From Paracyclopina nana (lineage: Eukaryota > Arthropoda > Copepoda > Cyclopoida > Cyclopettidae): a DNA stretch of 64,000 nucleotides. Made by a program: the position numbers and the translations under genes. The DNA is taken from assembly GCA_019096065.1 (NCBI GenBank), contig JAGUCH010000002.1, positions 12,040,501 through 12,104,500 on the forward strand. The letters are read 5' to 3'. The notes beneath the pieces were generated by a model that was given only the letters and a program-made list of their open reading frames with translations, was not told the origin of the DNA and ran no database searches. Each line of letters starts with the position of its first letter. Position 1 is the first letter of the stretch. Shown piece after piece: positions 12,201 to 22,530 of this stretch.

Positions 12201-13571
12201 TGGCGAAGGTTCCTTGGACATGGTTGGGCTCAAAGCAGAGCTTGTAGTTGAGACGGATCCAGGAGATTTCATTTTGGCATCTAAGTTGAGCTGACGGCTG
12301 ACAGCACTGGATGGTTGAGGTCGAGCGAATCTGAACATTTCATCTTTGACAGGCGTGACAAAGGGCGTGGTTTCTGGCGTAGCCTCGATAGCAGCCTCTG
12401 GAGGAGACTCCAAGTTGACAACAGCCATCTTGATATGCAATGAGGAGGATTGGTCACTCACTACCGAAGTTGGCGAGTTCAGCTCACATTTTCTGCTTGG
12501 TGTCCAATATGGATCCATAATGGAGTTCAACTCTCCTCCGGTGTAGCTTTGCGACTTGAGGGTTAAGTTTTCGAAGTCGGTAGATCCTAAAAAACGGTAC
12601 AAAAACATTTATGAAGATATCTTTTAAAAAATGTCACTTGCGACTTACCTTGGAAAATTTCTTCCTCTTTACATCCCTCGTAAGAATCAAGGGAGTACCG
12701 GGAGGATTCAATGATAATATCATGCAGTTCCATCCTCTTCCAGCGGCTGGCCGTTTTCTCAAAGTCCCTCGTTTGTGTGACAAGCATTGGATGCATTTTG
12801 ACAGTATTCAGCATAGGCTTGATGGTGTGCGTGAAAACGGCATAGTTTTCTCGGTTACTCTCTGAGTAGTGAACCCTCAAATAGCTTAAAAAGTTGCAAG
12901 GAAACATGCCATAAAGGCGATGAAAGAAGGCATACAGGCCTACTTGAACGTGTGCCTGAAATGCAGAGTAAAAAGTGCCATTGACATTTTTGATATCATT
13001 AGTTTGATGGTGCTGCACATACCTGTTGCACTTCTGGAAGACCCTTCAAGGATTGGAAACGCCAGGCAGCTACTCTACTAAATATTTCAAACAGTTCTTG
13101 CAGGTAAGGGGCAATGTAGACTGGGACAATTGGCATCAAGACGAGCAAGTCCATGAGAGCACTCATCATCAAGACCAAGTCCTCCTCGTGCTTGAGCAGT
13201 TTAAGCAACTCTTTCATCAGGGCGTGTTGAGTCATTCTGTACAGCCACGATGGCTGTTTTCTCACCACAAATCCCAGCATGGACAGAGCTGTCAGTCTGG
13301 ATTTTCCCTGGTTGTTGCGAATGCCCTCGGCTATCGTGTCGAGCAAGAACTTGTCATGCGGCTCTCTGACATTCAACAAGAGTTCCAAGCACCGGGAGGA
13401 TCCGGATTGGGCATACAAGTCGTAAAGCAAGTGCACCAGCCAGGACTCTTTCACCTCGTGGTATTGCTCGTAGATGAGGTGCTTGATTTCTTGCCATTTC
13501 TCAGGCTCGTTGGACTCGATCATTTGCAGCAAATCAGACACGCTGCCCATGGTCGCGGCTGACACTGACAT
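9283..13571 (-). CDS. TSC1: Hamartin (TSC1), 1255 aa
   Basis: Ten exons on the minus strand: 13571-13023, 12955-12649, 12586-11940, 11879-11608, 11551-11305, 11250-10894, 10832-10572, 10514-10055, 10009-9864 and 9804-9283, all phase-consistent. Hamartin partners tuberin (TSC2) in the complex that acts as a GAP for Rheb and restrains TORC1 at the lysosome. The diagnostic part is the N-terminal helical-repeat core (residues 1-285), with FHRLYGM(F)PCNF, SYLR-HYS and RWKRMELHD motifs as in animal TSC1. A long Ser/Pro-rich linker follows, and then a coiled coil (about residues 820-1120, exons 7 to 10). The C-terminus is Gly/Ser-rich. Length is close to the human protein (1164). The start is the first in-frame ATG; a second lies seven codons later. 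Confidence 0.95.
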
Positions 13572-15377
13572 GGCCTAAAAGAAGTGAAAAAAGTCAGCTG
13601 GAAGAGATAACATGAATTCAGAAAGCTGACTCTTAAAAACTCGATAAGCCGGAGGCGTTGACACATTTTTACTTGGCAGATTTGAACAAGCCACAAATTA
13701 GCTGTTTTTAGCCTTTATTTCAAGATGGCTTGAATGACCGAAGCTTCCATTTGTTTGGAGGCCTAAGCTAACCTAAGGATTCCACATGAGGCATTCAAGT
13801 AGGCTAGTTTCACACCTCGTTTCAACTTTATTCTTGAGATGCTTTATCTCGATCATGCGCTCATATGCCAGCTGCTTTTTGCATTGATTTATCTTTGCGC
13901 ACATTTGTCGGCCCACAAGAATGTTAATGAAAAAACCAGTTCAAACATCCACATGAGACTCTATGCGATAATATTATTAGATGCCAATCGGCTACTTACG
14001 TGGAAATTAAAGGCGCGTTGTTGCTGTAAAAATAATATCACGCAGTTTTCATTTTGTTCGTGCTGTAGAAAAATGGGATGGCAATTGCTCCGCGAGGTGT
14101 CAAAGCAAAGATTTGGCGATTTCAGCAATTTGTCAACTATGTTTTCATTATGATTTTGGCAGATATATTCAAAGCTACGTAACATTATCAAATGGTGATA
14201 AAGTAATGACGATTTGGCATGATTTTAAATAGAACTATTTTTTAATTTTGTTTGTTTTGATTTTTCGGCTGATGCTAAAAGCAGAGCTACTCACTTTTCA
14301 CTATTTAAATAACAACCTTATTTGGCGTTTTCAGCAACTTTGTGGCCTTTAGCAATTTAATAAAGGAACCTAGCTAGCAAGAGAGCTCTGTACTGTTCAG
14401 TTCAAACAAAACCAACATTGGTTTGGAGATGAAAGCCCAAGATCTTGCCAAGATGCTTCAGTAGGAATGCTTTCTAGGCAATATACCAGCTGTAAATGTA
14501 AGTTTTATTTATTATTGCTTTTTAAAAGCACCTTATTGTCTTTTTTATGGTTGCTTGGGCTTACTATAAGGTTCAAGGCATCCAGCACCATTGTTGTTAA
14601 CAAGTGTCGCAGCGTCAATTATCAAATGAAGTCGAATTTCTGATGCATGGTTTGGCTGTGATTTTTAAACATTTTTACCGTTTAACAATTAGCATTCATT
14701 TAAGAAAACAGCGAGGTGACTGGTGTAATTTTTAAGAGAGGCTAACAAATTTTGTGAAGTCATGGTTGAAATTTGAATTTTTGCCTGAGTCATTGCTTTA
14801 TGCAATAAACTTTTCTAGATGATCTCTCTTTTGATTAATTTTGTTTTTATATCGCTCCAAACATATGCGAACTGTAGTCTCAGGTGTACGCAATGTGAGC
14901 TCGTTGGTATGAAGACCTCAATCAGTACATTTAACGGCCGGGTAAGGCTCATTGCCGAATGCATTAGTAAGAAGCTCATTATTACGTTCCCAAGGCTATC
15001 GTAACCATAAATAAGGAAGAATGACCTTCTTAGTTCAAACATGCTAAAGCATTGTGCTTAATATTTTTTAAGTACTCAGCCCAAATTTCACTTTCATTTC
15101 TTTTAAAAGAAATCTTGAAACATTTTTTTTTGTATTTTAAGAAGGTATCAACATAGCTTCATTTTTCGTATTTTTTTTTACGTCATCGAACATGCCCCTA
15201 TTCTTTGGTGGCATTAATAAATCAAAATCTGCTACTGCAACAATCCAGAGTATGTGAGAAAGCCATGGAGGTATGGAAAAGTTTTAGTTTTAGCATGACT
15301 GCAGCGGCTGTAGCAGGTATTTCAAGTGTGCTGGTTTTGACAACACTCTCACTTTCTATGCTTCTTTCAGCCTTAAG
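13572..15377. other. Intergenic, divergent promoter region
   Basis: 1.8 kb between the starts of TSC1 (-) and the AKNA-like gene (+). Short ORFs (for example 13839-14153) have no splice or family support. It probably carries both promoters and 5' UTR exons; the AKNA-like ATG sits 7 bases after a CTTTCAG acceptor (15364-15370), so its 5' UTR is likely spliced. Confidence 0.5.
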
Positions 15378-18300
15378 ATGAGTAACACAAAGAAAATTGT
15401 GTTGGAAAAGCTTTCACTGGAGGACAACATTCAGCAAAATACAGAAGATGAAGACGACGAAATTTCTGCCGAATTGCCAAGCTTCAAATCTGTGATTTTC
15501 AAGCAAAACAATCGACTCTTTTATGACTCTGAGCAGTGCAAATGGGTTGAAGTGGACAACTTTGCATTTTCGGATCATGCCAATCATTTCGAGACAAGTG
15601 ATAACTCTTCCAGCTTGGCCCTTCTCGACTCTAAAATTCTAGATGACGAAGCTTCAAACATTGATGACTCTAGAATCATAGTTGAAGAGCTCAAAAAGAA
15701 TCTTGAAATCAATACAACAACCGAGTCTTCATCCCAGCCAAATTCACTTGATGCCAGCTTTGACGCTACTGGTGGAGCCAAGCCAAAGATCAAATCTCCC
15801 AGGGAGAAAAATGCCGCCAGGCCTCAGCGCAAAAATTCACCCAGGCTGCGAAAATTATCGAATGAACACAAACTTCCGTCTAAATCTGATTCTGCCACAG
15901 AGTCAACTCCCAGCTCGAGCAAATTCGTCAAGAAACCTGCTCGGAGAACGAGTCCTGTGGCAAGAAAGCTGAATTTGGACAAGACAGCCAAAAAGTTGGG
16001 GCAAAACAAAAGCCATAGTGCGACAAATTTGCATAAATTGTCTGTGAGAGAATACCATGGAAGTTTCCAACTTCGGAGATCTTCAGCTACCTCGTAAGTC
16101 AATTTAAAAGCTATGTAGGTCAACCGCGAATTATTTATGACTTGTGCTTATTGAGCCAACAGTCTCATAAATATGCCTTTTTAGCCTTTTCTTTTCTGCT
16201 ATCAAGAATGGCTAACAACACTTCACCCTACTTCGATTTCCCCTATCAACATGCGGAATCGTTTGCGTGTGGCTGAATAACATTAATTTTCGATAATCTT
16301 GCAGAGCTCCAGATAATGCTGTAAGAAGCTCGAGTTGTGACAGTCTGCACAAAATCTCCATCAAAGAGTTGGCTGGCAGAAAAGCTGATTACAGCCACGT
16401 GGAGTCCAAAGTGAAGCAGTATATCAATGCTGGACTCTCAAGGCCTCCATCATCAAAGGCCAGTAACCTGATGAACGTCAATGATCCTTATGGCAAGAGC
16501 TTTGTCTTGTCTCCCGGAAGGAAATCCTTGAGCATGTCCAATATCCTGCAAGATGATTTCTTTTGTGCCACATCGTCCAGGAGATCGTCCATACGTTCGG
16601 ACCTGAAGTCTTTCTTGAGTGCCAAGCATCTGGATGACTTGCAAATCCGTGTGTCAAATCAGCCAAGCAGAGAAACGTCCAAAAGTCGAGACAGCCTTTA
16701 CAGGCATGACCAAGTGTCCAGGCTATTGGATGATCTCAGTGGTGATGAGGAAGATGCCAAAGTTGATGACAATGTAGTATTTGAGGTGGAGGATCTCATT
16801 CAACTCGCCATGGACGAGAGAAAGGGCAAAGTGGAGGCTAAGCAGGTTTTGGCCCAACTTCAGGCCAATTATGATGAGCTACAGAAGAAGTTTGCCGCTG
16901 CAGAGATCAGAATCGATCAATTGAGGTAATAATGCCAATTGCGTATTTTTCCTCCTTCTCAAAATTCACCACTTGTAACATTGCAGCGACACTCCTGAAA
17001 TTGGGTGAGCCATGCAAGCCAATTAAACTTTTTCTCGCTTCGCTTTGCTTTTCTATTATAGTCTTATTTAAAGAATTATTAATATCTCTGATTCAGGCTG
17101 TCTCTTGTTCCGGAGTAAGTTAGGACTCATAAGTGTGAAATTGATTGCTAGACTTGACGGTTGCTTTTATTGATATTGGCTTTTTAAAAAATAGCTTTGA
17201 AATAGCTGCTGCATTTATGTTATAGTATTTCATTTTTTCCGATCTAAATTATTTTTAGATTCGGCAACGAGGATGTCAAAAATCTTGAATGTCCCTTATC
17301 GAGTGGCGAAGAAGAAAGTATTACCATTAAATCAAATCCACTTACCTCACATTACTACACACTGAACGAGATTCAAGAACAGGTAATGATGGCAAAGGCA
17401 CACATTTTTATTGGCGTCCTTTGCTTCGAGCTAACAAGTGTCTTTTTATAGTTGTATGGGCTTGAAATATTGTCCTCCAACGCATCCAGCTTTTCATCTT
17501 CTGAAAAGAAAGCCACTCTTGCCAAATTAAAGTCCTCATATGACTTCATTCTGTCCAAAACCCAATCGGTGAGTACTTTTGTGGCTAACTGTGGAAATTT
17601 TTCGGCCCTCAACTTTTCCATTTCAGTCAGAAAAAGATAGCAATCAGCGAGAATTTTTTCGACTCTTACAAGAGGTTGGATCAAAGCTGTCGACCGCCAT
17701 CATGGATGACTCAGATGAGCCCGACTACCAGAGTTTTGCCAAATCAGCCAGCCAATTAGCTCAAAGCAGCGAAGAGTTGGATCCTCTTGAAAAAGTAGCC
17801 AAATGGAGGTCAAGCAACTACGGAAGCAATTCCACAAGTCCGACTCCTCTCAAGTCCAGCCTTGAGCAAGGCTCATCTCCGGGAGACTTGGATAGTGGCT
17901 GCCCAGGATCAGAACGAAGCCTGTTCAACAACAACAATTTTGCCAATCCTGTTCAATCTCAACTAGCCAGAAATTTGTCTCACGTCCAAGAAGAGGAGAA
18001 TTATATCACTGATTTGAGCTCCGATGAGAGGCTGGACACTGTGGACCAAGAAATAGCCAAAATGAAAGTTGCCCTTGAGCTGTCACCCAGGAAGTCCGAT
18101 GAAATGACAACGCCACGTGGTCAAACGTCAATCTTGGCATCTCAGATTGACCAAGAAATTCGATCTCTGAGGAACTTTTTCGATGATCATAGGGAAGAAA
18201 TGATGTCACTGATCAAGGAAGGGGAGAAAAAACCGGCTGCCACAGTGAGTGCTGGCTGCAGTCCTATTATCTTCAATGCCAGCCCAAGAAGGAAGCCTCT

Positions 18301-18929
18301 CAGAAAATCAGTGCAGAAAATACCGAGCATCTCTGATTCGGATCAAGATTTCTGGAATGTGCAAGAAGAACGGAGGCAGGAATTTGAGCGATTTCGTAAT
18401 TTGAAGAAGCATAAAAGGCAATTGCAGCAGCCTCAATTTGCCATAGGTCAACCGATGACAAGCAATAGTTTGACAGATGTAAACCGTATTTCTGCACTAT
18501 TCCCCAAAGTTGACGAAGGTCGCCACGTGGCCACTGCTGATGGAGACCAAATTTTCATTCCGAAGCTGAATCTTGATGACCAGTGGTCCATTGATGATCA
18601 GCAACACCTGAAAGTCAGCCTGGACTCGATGAAGGCTGACAAAAGTTGCCAAACTCCAATTGCTGTTGAAGATGCTCAAAGCAAAGTTGTAGTCATGCAA
18701 ACTCAATGCTGTTTGCATGACAACAAAAAGAAGCGAAAAAAGAATCAGGTACAATCGTAAAAATTGTGTTGTTGGCCCTATATGATTACTACTGTTATTT
18801 TAATTTCAGGATCTCATAGCCTTGCTGGAAACTCTCAGGCATGCCAATGAAACTGCAATTCAAATGAAATTTCGGTCCGAGAAGCTTTTGCATGATCTAC
18901 AGTCCGAAATGGAGGACCTAGTCAAATAA
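15378..18929 (+). CDS. AKNA-like coiled-coil protein, 939 aa
   Basis: Six exons: 15378-16093, 16305-16925, 17259-17382, 17452-17568, 17627-18748 and 18810-18929, with all phases agreeing. The protein is largely disordered and Ser-rich. It carries a basic SPREK/ARPQRKNSPR region and the motif DYSHVESKVKQYI (about residue 265), which I associate with AKNA. Coiled-coil segments around residues 420-450 and a helical C-terminus follow. AKNA in vertebrates organises microtubules at subdistal appendages of centrioles. The assignment rests on that motif and overall architecture only, so it is tentative. The stop codon is 48 bases from the tail-to-tail stop of MRPL51, so the 3' UTRs must overlap. Confidence 0.75.
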
Positions 18930-18964
18930 CCAAGATTTTTTTGTATCCGACTATGAAGTACAAA

Positions 18965-18970
18965 TTTATT
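18965..18970 (-). terminator. Poly(A) signal for MRPL51
   Basis: AATAAA on the minus strand, 7 bases beyond the MRPL51 stop codon. Confidence 0.65.
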
Positions 18971-18977
18971 TTTTGGG

Positions 18978-19523
18978 CTAAGCAAACGGACTTTTTGGGG
19001 CAAAAATATCCTTGGCTGGTCCAGTGCGGATTCCTTTGTAGTTCTTCCACAGTGACTGATCCGTCTTGGTTCGCAGTTCGTTGTACCTTCGCCGAATGCG
19101 AGCAGTTAGGAAATCCCACTCTTTGGGCTTTACCTCGGGAAACGCAGTCTTAGACAAGTGCTCTTTTAGCTGCAGGGCCTGCTGGTAATCAATTCCATTA
19201 GGCCTTCCTCTGAGATGACGTGGCATTTGATAGTGCACTTCATGGGGCTTCAAAGCGTCTGGATTTTCGCCCAGGATGTCGATGTAATCATTCTGACCAT
19301 AGAGTGCTCTCTTGGGAGCAAAGGGTGACTCGGGGCAATAGATGGGAAGATTTTCCACACGTTTTGCATCTGCATCCAGCCTTGGCAAAGCTCCAGTCTG
19401 CTTCACTTTGTCTTTGTAGCCAAATCTGAAGTAATGGCCACCCTCTTTTTTGTCTGCATGCCAGCGAAAAGAAACTGACGAGCATGAAAAGCCACGGGTC
19501 GATGAGAAAACTAGACGATTCAT
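18978..19523 (-). CDS. MRPL51: Mitochondrial ribosomal protein L51 (mL51)
   Basis: A single exon of 181 codons starting MNRLVFSSTRGFS, a plausible mitochondrial presequence (Arg, Ser, no acids). The mature part has the mL51 signatures FRFGYKDK, GALPRLD, PIYCPE and KRALYGQNDYIDILG, then MPRHLRGRPNG. It is part of the large subunit of the mitochondrial ribosome. The start ATG overlaps the TGA stop of the upstream FAAP24-like ORF as ATGA, so the two CDSs share two bases and probably one transcript. An in-frame TTG seven codons upstream lies inside the upstream CDS and would not add a better presequence. Confidence 0.92.
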   Translation of the reverse strand: MNRLVFSSTRGFSCSSVSFRWHADKKEGGHYFRFGYKDKVKQTGALPRLDADAKRVENLPIYCPESPFAPKRALYGQNDYIDILGENPDALKPHEVHYQMPRHLRGRPNGIDYQQALQLKEHLSKTAFPEVKPKEWDFLTARIRRRYNELRTKTDQSLWKNYKGIRTGPAKDIFAPKSPFA

Positions 19524-20353
19524 TTTGGGTTGAAAAAGTTCCAAATGGCCCTCGCAGATGCTGGCCCTACCACTTTTGACAAAGACAATTCGTCAGCTTG
19601 AGCAACAGCAATCAAGGTAGGGTAGTGCTCTAAGAGCGTCCTCGTTTTCTTGTCTCCCAAACCAGGCACAGTCTGAAGAGACTTTACCAGCTCTTTGTCA
19701 ATTAGGTTAGGAGCCGACTTGGGTAGTCCAAATTTGAACGGATTTACTTTTTTCTTGCTTGGGTCAGTCTGAAAAATAATTATTCAATTCAGTGGCAGAA
19801 GAGAAAATGTGCCCTTATTGACTTACTGCTAACAGTTGACTGATCAATTGTGGAAGTTGGTCAAGATCACTGACCGGAATAATGGGCAGTCCCAACTCAA
19901 TCACGCAGAAATTCTGCACTGAAGTAAAATCTGCCGCAGATAACTCGCTGCGGACGCAAATGACAAGCACAGATGATGACTTGTGAGCCTTGTACAATTT
20001 CGCCAATTTCACTTTGTACGCTTTTGAGCCACCAATATAATCAGCTTCAGTGAGGATAAGGACAGAGAAGCCAGGCAGTTTCAAGTCAATATCAGAATTT
20101 GTCAACCTAAGAGACATTGGAATATCAATTCTTGCAACGGGATTCAAGAAACATTTGCAAGTTATCTTCAAATTAATTTCACTTACCCGGCTGCCTTAAT
20201 TTGAACGTTAGCCGCCTTCAATTTTGCTTCAAGAGTTGATCCAGACCACTTAGAGGCGACAATGACAGAGTTATCGTCGCTAGAGGCTGAAGCTGTTCGA
20301 GGTTTCTTGCTTGGCGGAGGCTTAGATGTCACAAAGTCATCCAAGTCGTCCAT
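19520..20353 (-). CDS. FAAP24-like / XPF-family nuclease-fold protein with HhH tail, 231 aa
   Basis: Exons 20353-20187, 20106-19827 and 19768-19520 are phase-consistent. An acidic/basic leader (MDDLDDF, then KKPR) precedes an XPF/ERCC4-like fold with alternating hydrophobic strands (FSVLILTEADYIG, SVLVICVRSE). A C-terminal helix-hairpin-helix follows (TVPGLGDKKTRTLLEHYPTL). Catalytic ERKxxxD residues are not visible. That loss, the size and the order fit FAAP24, the non-catalytic partner of FANCM in the Fanconi anaemia core complex; human FAAP24 is 215 aa. ERCC1 is the main alternative, since it shares the same two-domain order (NPFKFG resembles the ERCC1 central region). The stop TGA overlaps the MRPL51 start. 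Confidence 0.7.
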
Positions 20354-20692
20354 GAAAGGCCAATGTTTACTTTTTTGTTTACTAATTTAATGCAAATATG
20401 CAAGGTTGCGCGAAACAATTTGACGGAATATTTCGAAAGGTTTGTGCTACAAAAGTTGAAGAATGTCTTCTTTGATCCTGATGAATTTATTCCAGGTTTT
20501 TTTAATCAATGAGCGATTGTTGGAAAAAATAGCAATATTATAAATATTATTTGATTAATTGCTCCCAAACCTGGCCTTAAAAAATATTAAATGCCTATTA
20601 GGAAACATTATAAGCAATTCGGAGATGATTCGATCAGTCATTTCACAAAAATAACAATATTCGCACGTGAAAATTGAAATAGGTGAAAAATC
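20354..20692. promoter_or_regulatory. Compact divergent promoter (FAAP24-like/MRPL51 and NOL6)
   Basis: 339 bp separate the start codons of two genes pointing away from each other, so both promoters must lie here or be shared. No TATA box is convincing. Confidence 0.45.
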
Positions 20693-22465
20693 ATGGCAGT
20701 GCAGAATAAAAAGCGAAAAGCAGCTAAAAGTGAGAAGGACAAGGTGAAAAAAGCAAAGAAAACCAAGGATCCTCTTGAAAGGCTCGAACACTTGGCTAGA
20801 TCCAATTTTTTCGTCACGTTGAAAAACTCAAAAGACTCGAATGTGCCCGAATTCCTAAGGAAATCGTTAAACATAGACGAGTTCTCCTTAATTGAGGACT
20901 CGGAGAGCAGCGACTTGTTTCTAGCTTTTAACGCTCAAGTCAGTATTGATAACAAATCCGAGTGTTTCGGTGTCATCATCGGTCCAAATGCAGAAAGTGA
21001 GCGTGATAAGGTGAGCGAATTTTATGAGCTTTGGGGCAAGCAAAACTGCAACTTGAGGCGATTTCAAGATGGTCAAACTTACGAGAGTGTGAGCCTCAAA
21101 AACCCAAGTGGACTTTGCTACTTGCCATTGGCAAAATTAAAGCATTTGCTTAACGTTCATTACCCCAAAGTCCAGCCCAACTTTCACCATTTCAACGAAG
21201 AATTACGGACCGAGTTTTTGAGGTGTCATGAAAAACTTCTGGAAAACCGCAAATTTGTGGACGGATTTGCGACCAAATTGCGAGAAGTCTGTGGGTATGG
21301 CTCAGAAATGCCATTGCGAAAAATCGAGCCAGTTTGCTCCTGCTTGTATAAGGGAGACCTCAAAAATCATTACCATTTTGTGAAGAATTTCAACTCTGAC
21401 AGCAAAATTGTTCAGGACAAGAATGGTGTTTTGCTCCTCAAAGAGAAGTCTAACTTGGTCCCACCCAAATTGACAGGACTGTCAATAGAATTGGAAATCT
21501 CACAAAAGGCCACCATGTCCAGCATGATGTTTGCAAGACTTAAAATTGCTTACGCTTTGAAGCTGAAGGAAATACTGGAACAGAAAATGAGGCTAAAAAC
21601 GTGCTTGATTCAAGATGGTCAAATCTATGTGATTTATGAGTCCTGCATGTTTCTCATCAAGATCAAGTCTCCCAATGTGCTGACACTACCCGACTTTGTC
21701 CTCCAGGAAAAGCTCCGTTTAATTGCACTCCACAACTTGGCCTTTTCTGGTCTGTGCTCAATTGTGCACAAATGGCTGTCTAATCAGTTTTTGTTCAAGA
21801 CCATCGACGCGAAAGTCGTGGATATGCTCATTGGAGCCGTCTTCAGCCAAGCCAAAAATCCCATATATACCGTTGAGCATGGATTTTTGCAATTCTTGAA
21901 GCTCCTCTCGTTTCACAACTTTGCTCAAGACTTTTTGATCTTGGGGCCCAAAGATGAAATCGATGAAGAGAAGTTGGCCAAATTTCTATTCGAGTTCAAG
22001 AGCAAGCGTAACCAGTTTCCAGAAGTGGTCATCATTTCATGCAATGATTTGGAGTCGAGTTGGACCGGGAGCTTGCATGGAGTTTACTTGCAACGGTTGA
22101 TCAATTGTGCAAGATTGACTCTCCATAAGCTAACACAAAGCTTAGATTTCGATGGCATCCTGAAATTTCAAGTGAGTGAGGACCAATTTGATGCCATCGT
22201 TGAGCTAAAGCCCTTCCAAATTCCATCGGACTCAAAACATGGTACAATCCTGGGTGACACCTTGCCCACTTTTCCTATTGTTGATTATGAGCCCCTGTCA
22301 GCCTTTTGGAACGAGATCACGGCCTGCTTTGAAAAAGATGCTCAGTTCTACATGAACGGCTCACTACTCAAGATTGGCATTAAGTTCAACAAGCCAGAGC
22401 AACACAAAGCCATCATGGAAGACATTCACGTTTTGGGTAAAGATTTGATAAAGCACACAGATTAA
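20693..22465 (+). CDS. NOL6: NOL6/Nrap nucleolar protein, short intronless form, 590 aa
   Basis: One uninterrupted exon. The basic N-terminus (NKKRKAAKSEKDKVKKAKK) is a nucleolar-type localisation signal. The body matches the later Nrap domains: GVIIGPNAESERD, FYELWGKQNCNLRRFQDG (the FWG...LRRFKDG block of NOL6), VEHGFLQFLKLL, and a C-terminal beta-rich part ending IKFNKPEQHKAI. NOL6 (Utp22 in yeast) is in the small-subunit processome and is normally about 1100-1150 aa with two nucleotidyltransferase-like/helical halves. Here the N-terminal half is absent, yet the frame is intact and starts with its own ATG and NLS. It may be a processed-gene replacement or a second partial copy. Its stop is 65 bases from that of ACC, tail to tail. 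Confidence 0.85.
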   Translation: MAVQNKKRKAAKSEKDKVKKAKKTKDPLERLEHLARSNFFVTLKNSKDSNVPEFLRKSLNIDEFSLIEDSESSDLFLAFNAQVSIDNKSECFGVIIGPNAESERDKVSEFYELWGKQNCNLRRFQDGQTYESVSLKNPSGLCYLPLAKLKHLLNVHYPKVQPNFHHFNEELRTEFLRCHEKLLENRKFVDGFATKLREVCGYGSEMPLRKIEPVCSCLYKGDLKNHYHFVKNFNSDSKIVQDKNGVLLLKEKSNLVPPKLTGLSIELEISQKATMSSMMFARLKIAYALKLKEILEQKMRLKTCLIQDGQIYVIYESCMFLIKIKSPNVLTLPDFVLQEKLRLIALHNLAFSGLCSIVHKWLSNQFLFKTIDAKVVDMLIGAVFSQAKNPIYTVEHGFLQFLKLLSFHNFAQDFLILGPKDEIDEEKLAKFLFEFKSKRNQFPEVVIISCNDLESSWTGSLHGVYLQRLINCARLTLHKLTQSLDFDGILKFQVSEDQFDAIVELKPFQIPSDSKHGTILGDTLPTFPIVDYEPLSAFWNEITACFEKDAQFYMNGSLLKIGIKFNKPEQHKAIMEDIHVLGKDLIKHTD

Positions 22466-22530
22466 AGAAGAGGAAGAAAAATCTTTCATATTTCACTGAT
22501 TGATAAAAACAATAATTGAAAAATATGTGC

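Noticed and set aside
13026-13562. 178-codon plus-strand ORF opposite TSC1 exon 1
   Set aside because: A mirror of the TSC1 reading frame; codon content reflects the antisense of a conserved gene.
13839-14153. 104-codon ORF upstream of TSC1
   Set aside because: No domain, composition like translated AT-rich intergenic DNA, no splice or poly(A) support.
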